64,000 nucleotides of DNA from Methylococcus capsulatus str. Texas = ATCC 19069 (lineage in GTDB: Bacteria > Pseudomonadota > Gammaproteobacteria > Methylococcales > Methylococcaceae): assembly GCF_000424685.1 (NCBI RefSeq), contig NZ_AUKJ01000018.1, positions 1 to 64,000 on the forward strand, written 5' to 3'. Shown one piece after another: positions 63,593 through 64,000 of this stretch. A model generated the notes under the pieces. The model was not told the origin of the DNA and searched no databases. It was given only the letters and a program-made list of their open reading frames with translations. The position numbers and the translations under genes were made by a program. Within the stretch, counting starts at the first letter, position 1, and every line of letters begins with the position of its first letter.

Positions 63593-64000
63593 ATGAGCGA
63601 CCGACCCACCGGCATTTGCGGCGCGGGGCTGGGCCTCAGACGCAACTTCATCGAATCTGTTGCCGCCGATCCGCCGGAATCGGTGGATTTCTATGAAGTC
63701 GCGCCCGAGAACTGGATGCGAATGGGCGGCCGCAACGGTCGCCTGTTTCGTTCTCTGACCGAACGCTTCCCGTTCGTCTGCCACGGACTGACGCTTTCCC
63801 TGGGCGGACCGACGCCTCTGGACCGGGCATTTCTCACCGAACTCAAGGCGTTCCTGGAATACCATTCCATCTCACTGTACAGCGAGCACCTCAGCTACTG
63901 CAGCGACGAAGGACATCTCTATGATCTGCTGCCGATCCCGTTCACCACCGACGCGGTGGACTACGTCGCGGCACGCATCCGCCGGGTCCAGGAAATCCTG
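63593..64000 (+). CDS. hvfB: DUF692 (MbnB/HvfB-type) RiPP-modifying oxygenase, 3' cut
   Basis: The first 136 codons of a gene running off the window; full members have about 280 residues. Seen: GAGLGLRRNF (12-19 region), VDFYEVAPENWM with Glu35 and Glu39, VCHGLTLSLGG with His64, and YSEHLSYC with Glu98 and His99, then LYDLLPIPFT. These are the DUF692 TIM-barrel motifs that hold the multinuclear iron site in MbnB-like enzymes. It directly follows the Cys-motif precursor, 26 bp apart. A DUF2063 (HvfC-type) recognition partner and a DoxX-like gene would be expected just past the edge. Confidence 0.9.
   Translation, partial: MSDRPTGICGAGLGLRRNFIESVAADPPESVDFYEVAPENWMRMGGRNGRLFRSLTERFPFVCHGLTLSLGGPTPLDRAFLTELKAFLEYHSISLYSEHLSYCSDEGHLYDLLPIPFTTDAVDYVAARIRRVQEIL

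Overview
The window is GC-rich, gene-dense proteobacterial chromosome. It looks like a gammaproteobacterial methanotroph of the Methylococcus type. The first 6.4 kb carries transketolase, class II fructose-bisphosphate aldolase, hexulose-6-phosphate synthase, 6-phospho-3-hexuloisomerase and phosphoribulokinase. This combines the ribulose monophosphate route of formaldehyde fixation with a Calvin-type phosphoribulokinase, a mix known from Methylococcus capsulatus. The species assignment is inference from gene content and protein character, not from a database match. I found no rRNA, tRNA, CRISPR array, insertion sequence or prophage.

Layout. 1-6.4 kb: C1 assimilation genes (tkt, fba, a repeat-containing membrane protein, hps, phi, prk). 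6.3-12.1 kb: ampD on the minus strand, then a DUF1631 protein, moaD-moaE, a DUF2288 protein, a bestrophin-like channel, dodecin and dsbB. 12.1-18.2 kb: the haem block hemC, a hemD-hemX fusion and hemY, facing ubiD and a small unknown gene. 18.4-24.0 kb: a methyltransferase, minCDE, a small winged-helix gene, xthA and icd, facing mutM. 24.0-31.0 kb (minus strand): a putative polysaccharide O-acetylation pair (SGNH-like protein and MBOAT), then a DUF4340 protein and a Gld-type ABC system. 31.0-34.7 kb: hemW, a small holin-like membrane protein and a REC-PAS-GGDEF-EAL protein.

34.7-41.6 kb: a 0.7-kb non-coding stretch followed by a Bat-type operon (DUF58, DUF4381, BatA, BatB fused to TPR repeats, BatD) without an adjacent moxR ATPase. 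41.6-45.5 kb: argS and a SPOR-domain protein, facing ppnN. 45.7-50.4 kb (minus strand): opgG, a small helical protein, opgH and a uracil-DNA glycosylase-like gene, joined by overlapping stop/start codons. 50.6-56.9 kb: a SixA-like phosphatase; a porin and a short PstS-like protein divergent from a sensor kinase and response regulator; nadC; and a solitary PstS-like protein. 57.0-60.3 kb: an OmpA-family porin and phoB-phoR. 60.4-63.0 kb: clpB with a heat-shock-type promoter.

The last kilobase is the most unusual part. It holds a small secreted precursor protein with three KC(G/A) motifs, directly followed by the start of a DUF692 (multinuclear iron oxygenase, MbnB/HvfB-type) gene that is cut by the window end. 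This is the hallmark of a modified peptide metallophore operon. A candidate ECF-type promoter precedes it. The precursor motifs deviate from the usual EGKCG form, which makes it the best lead in the window.
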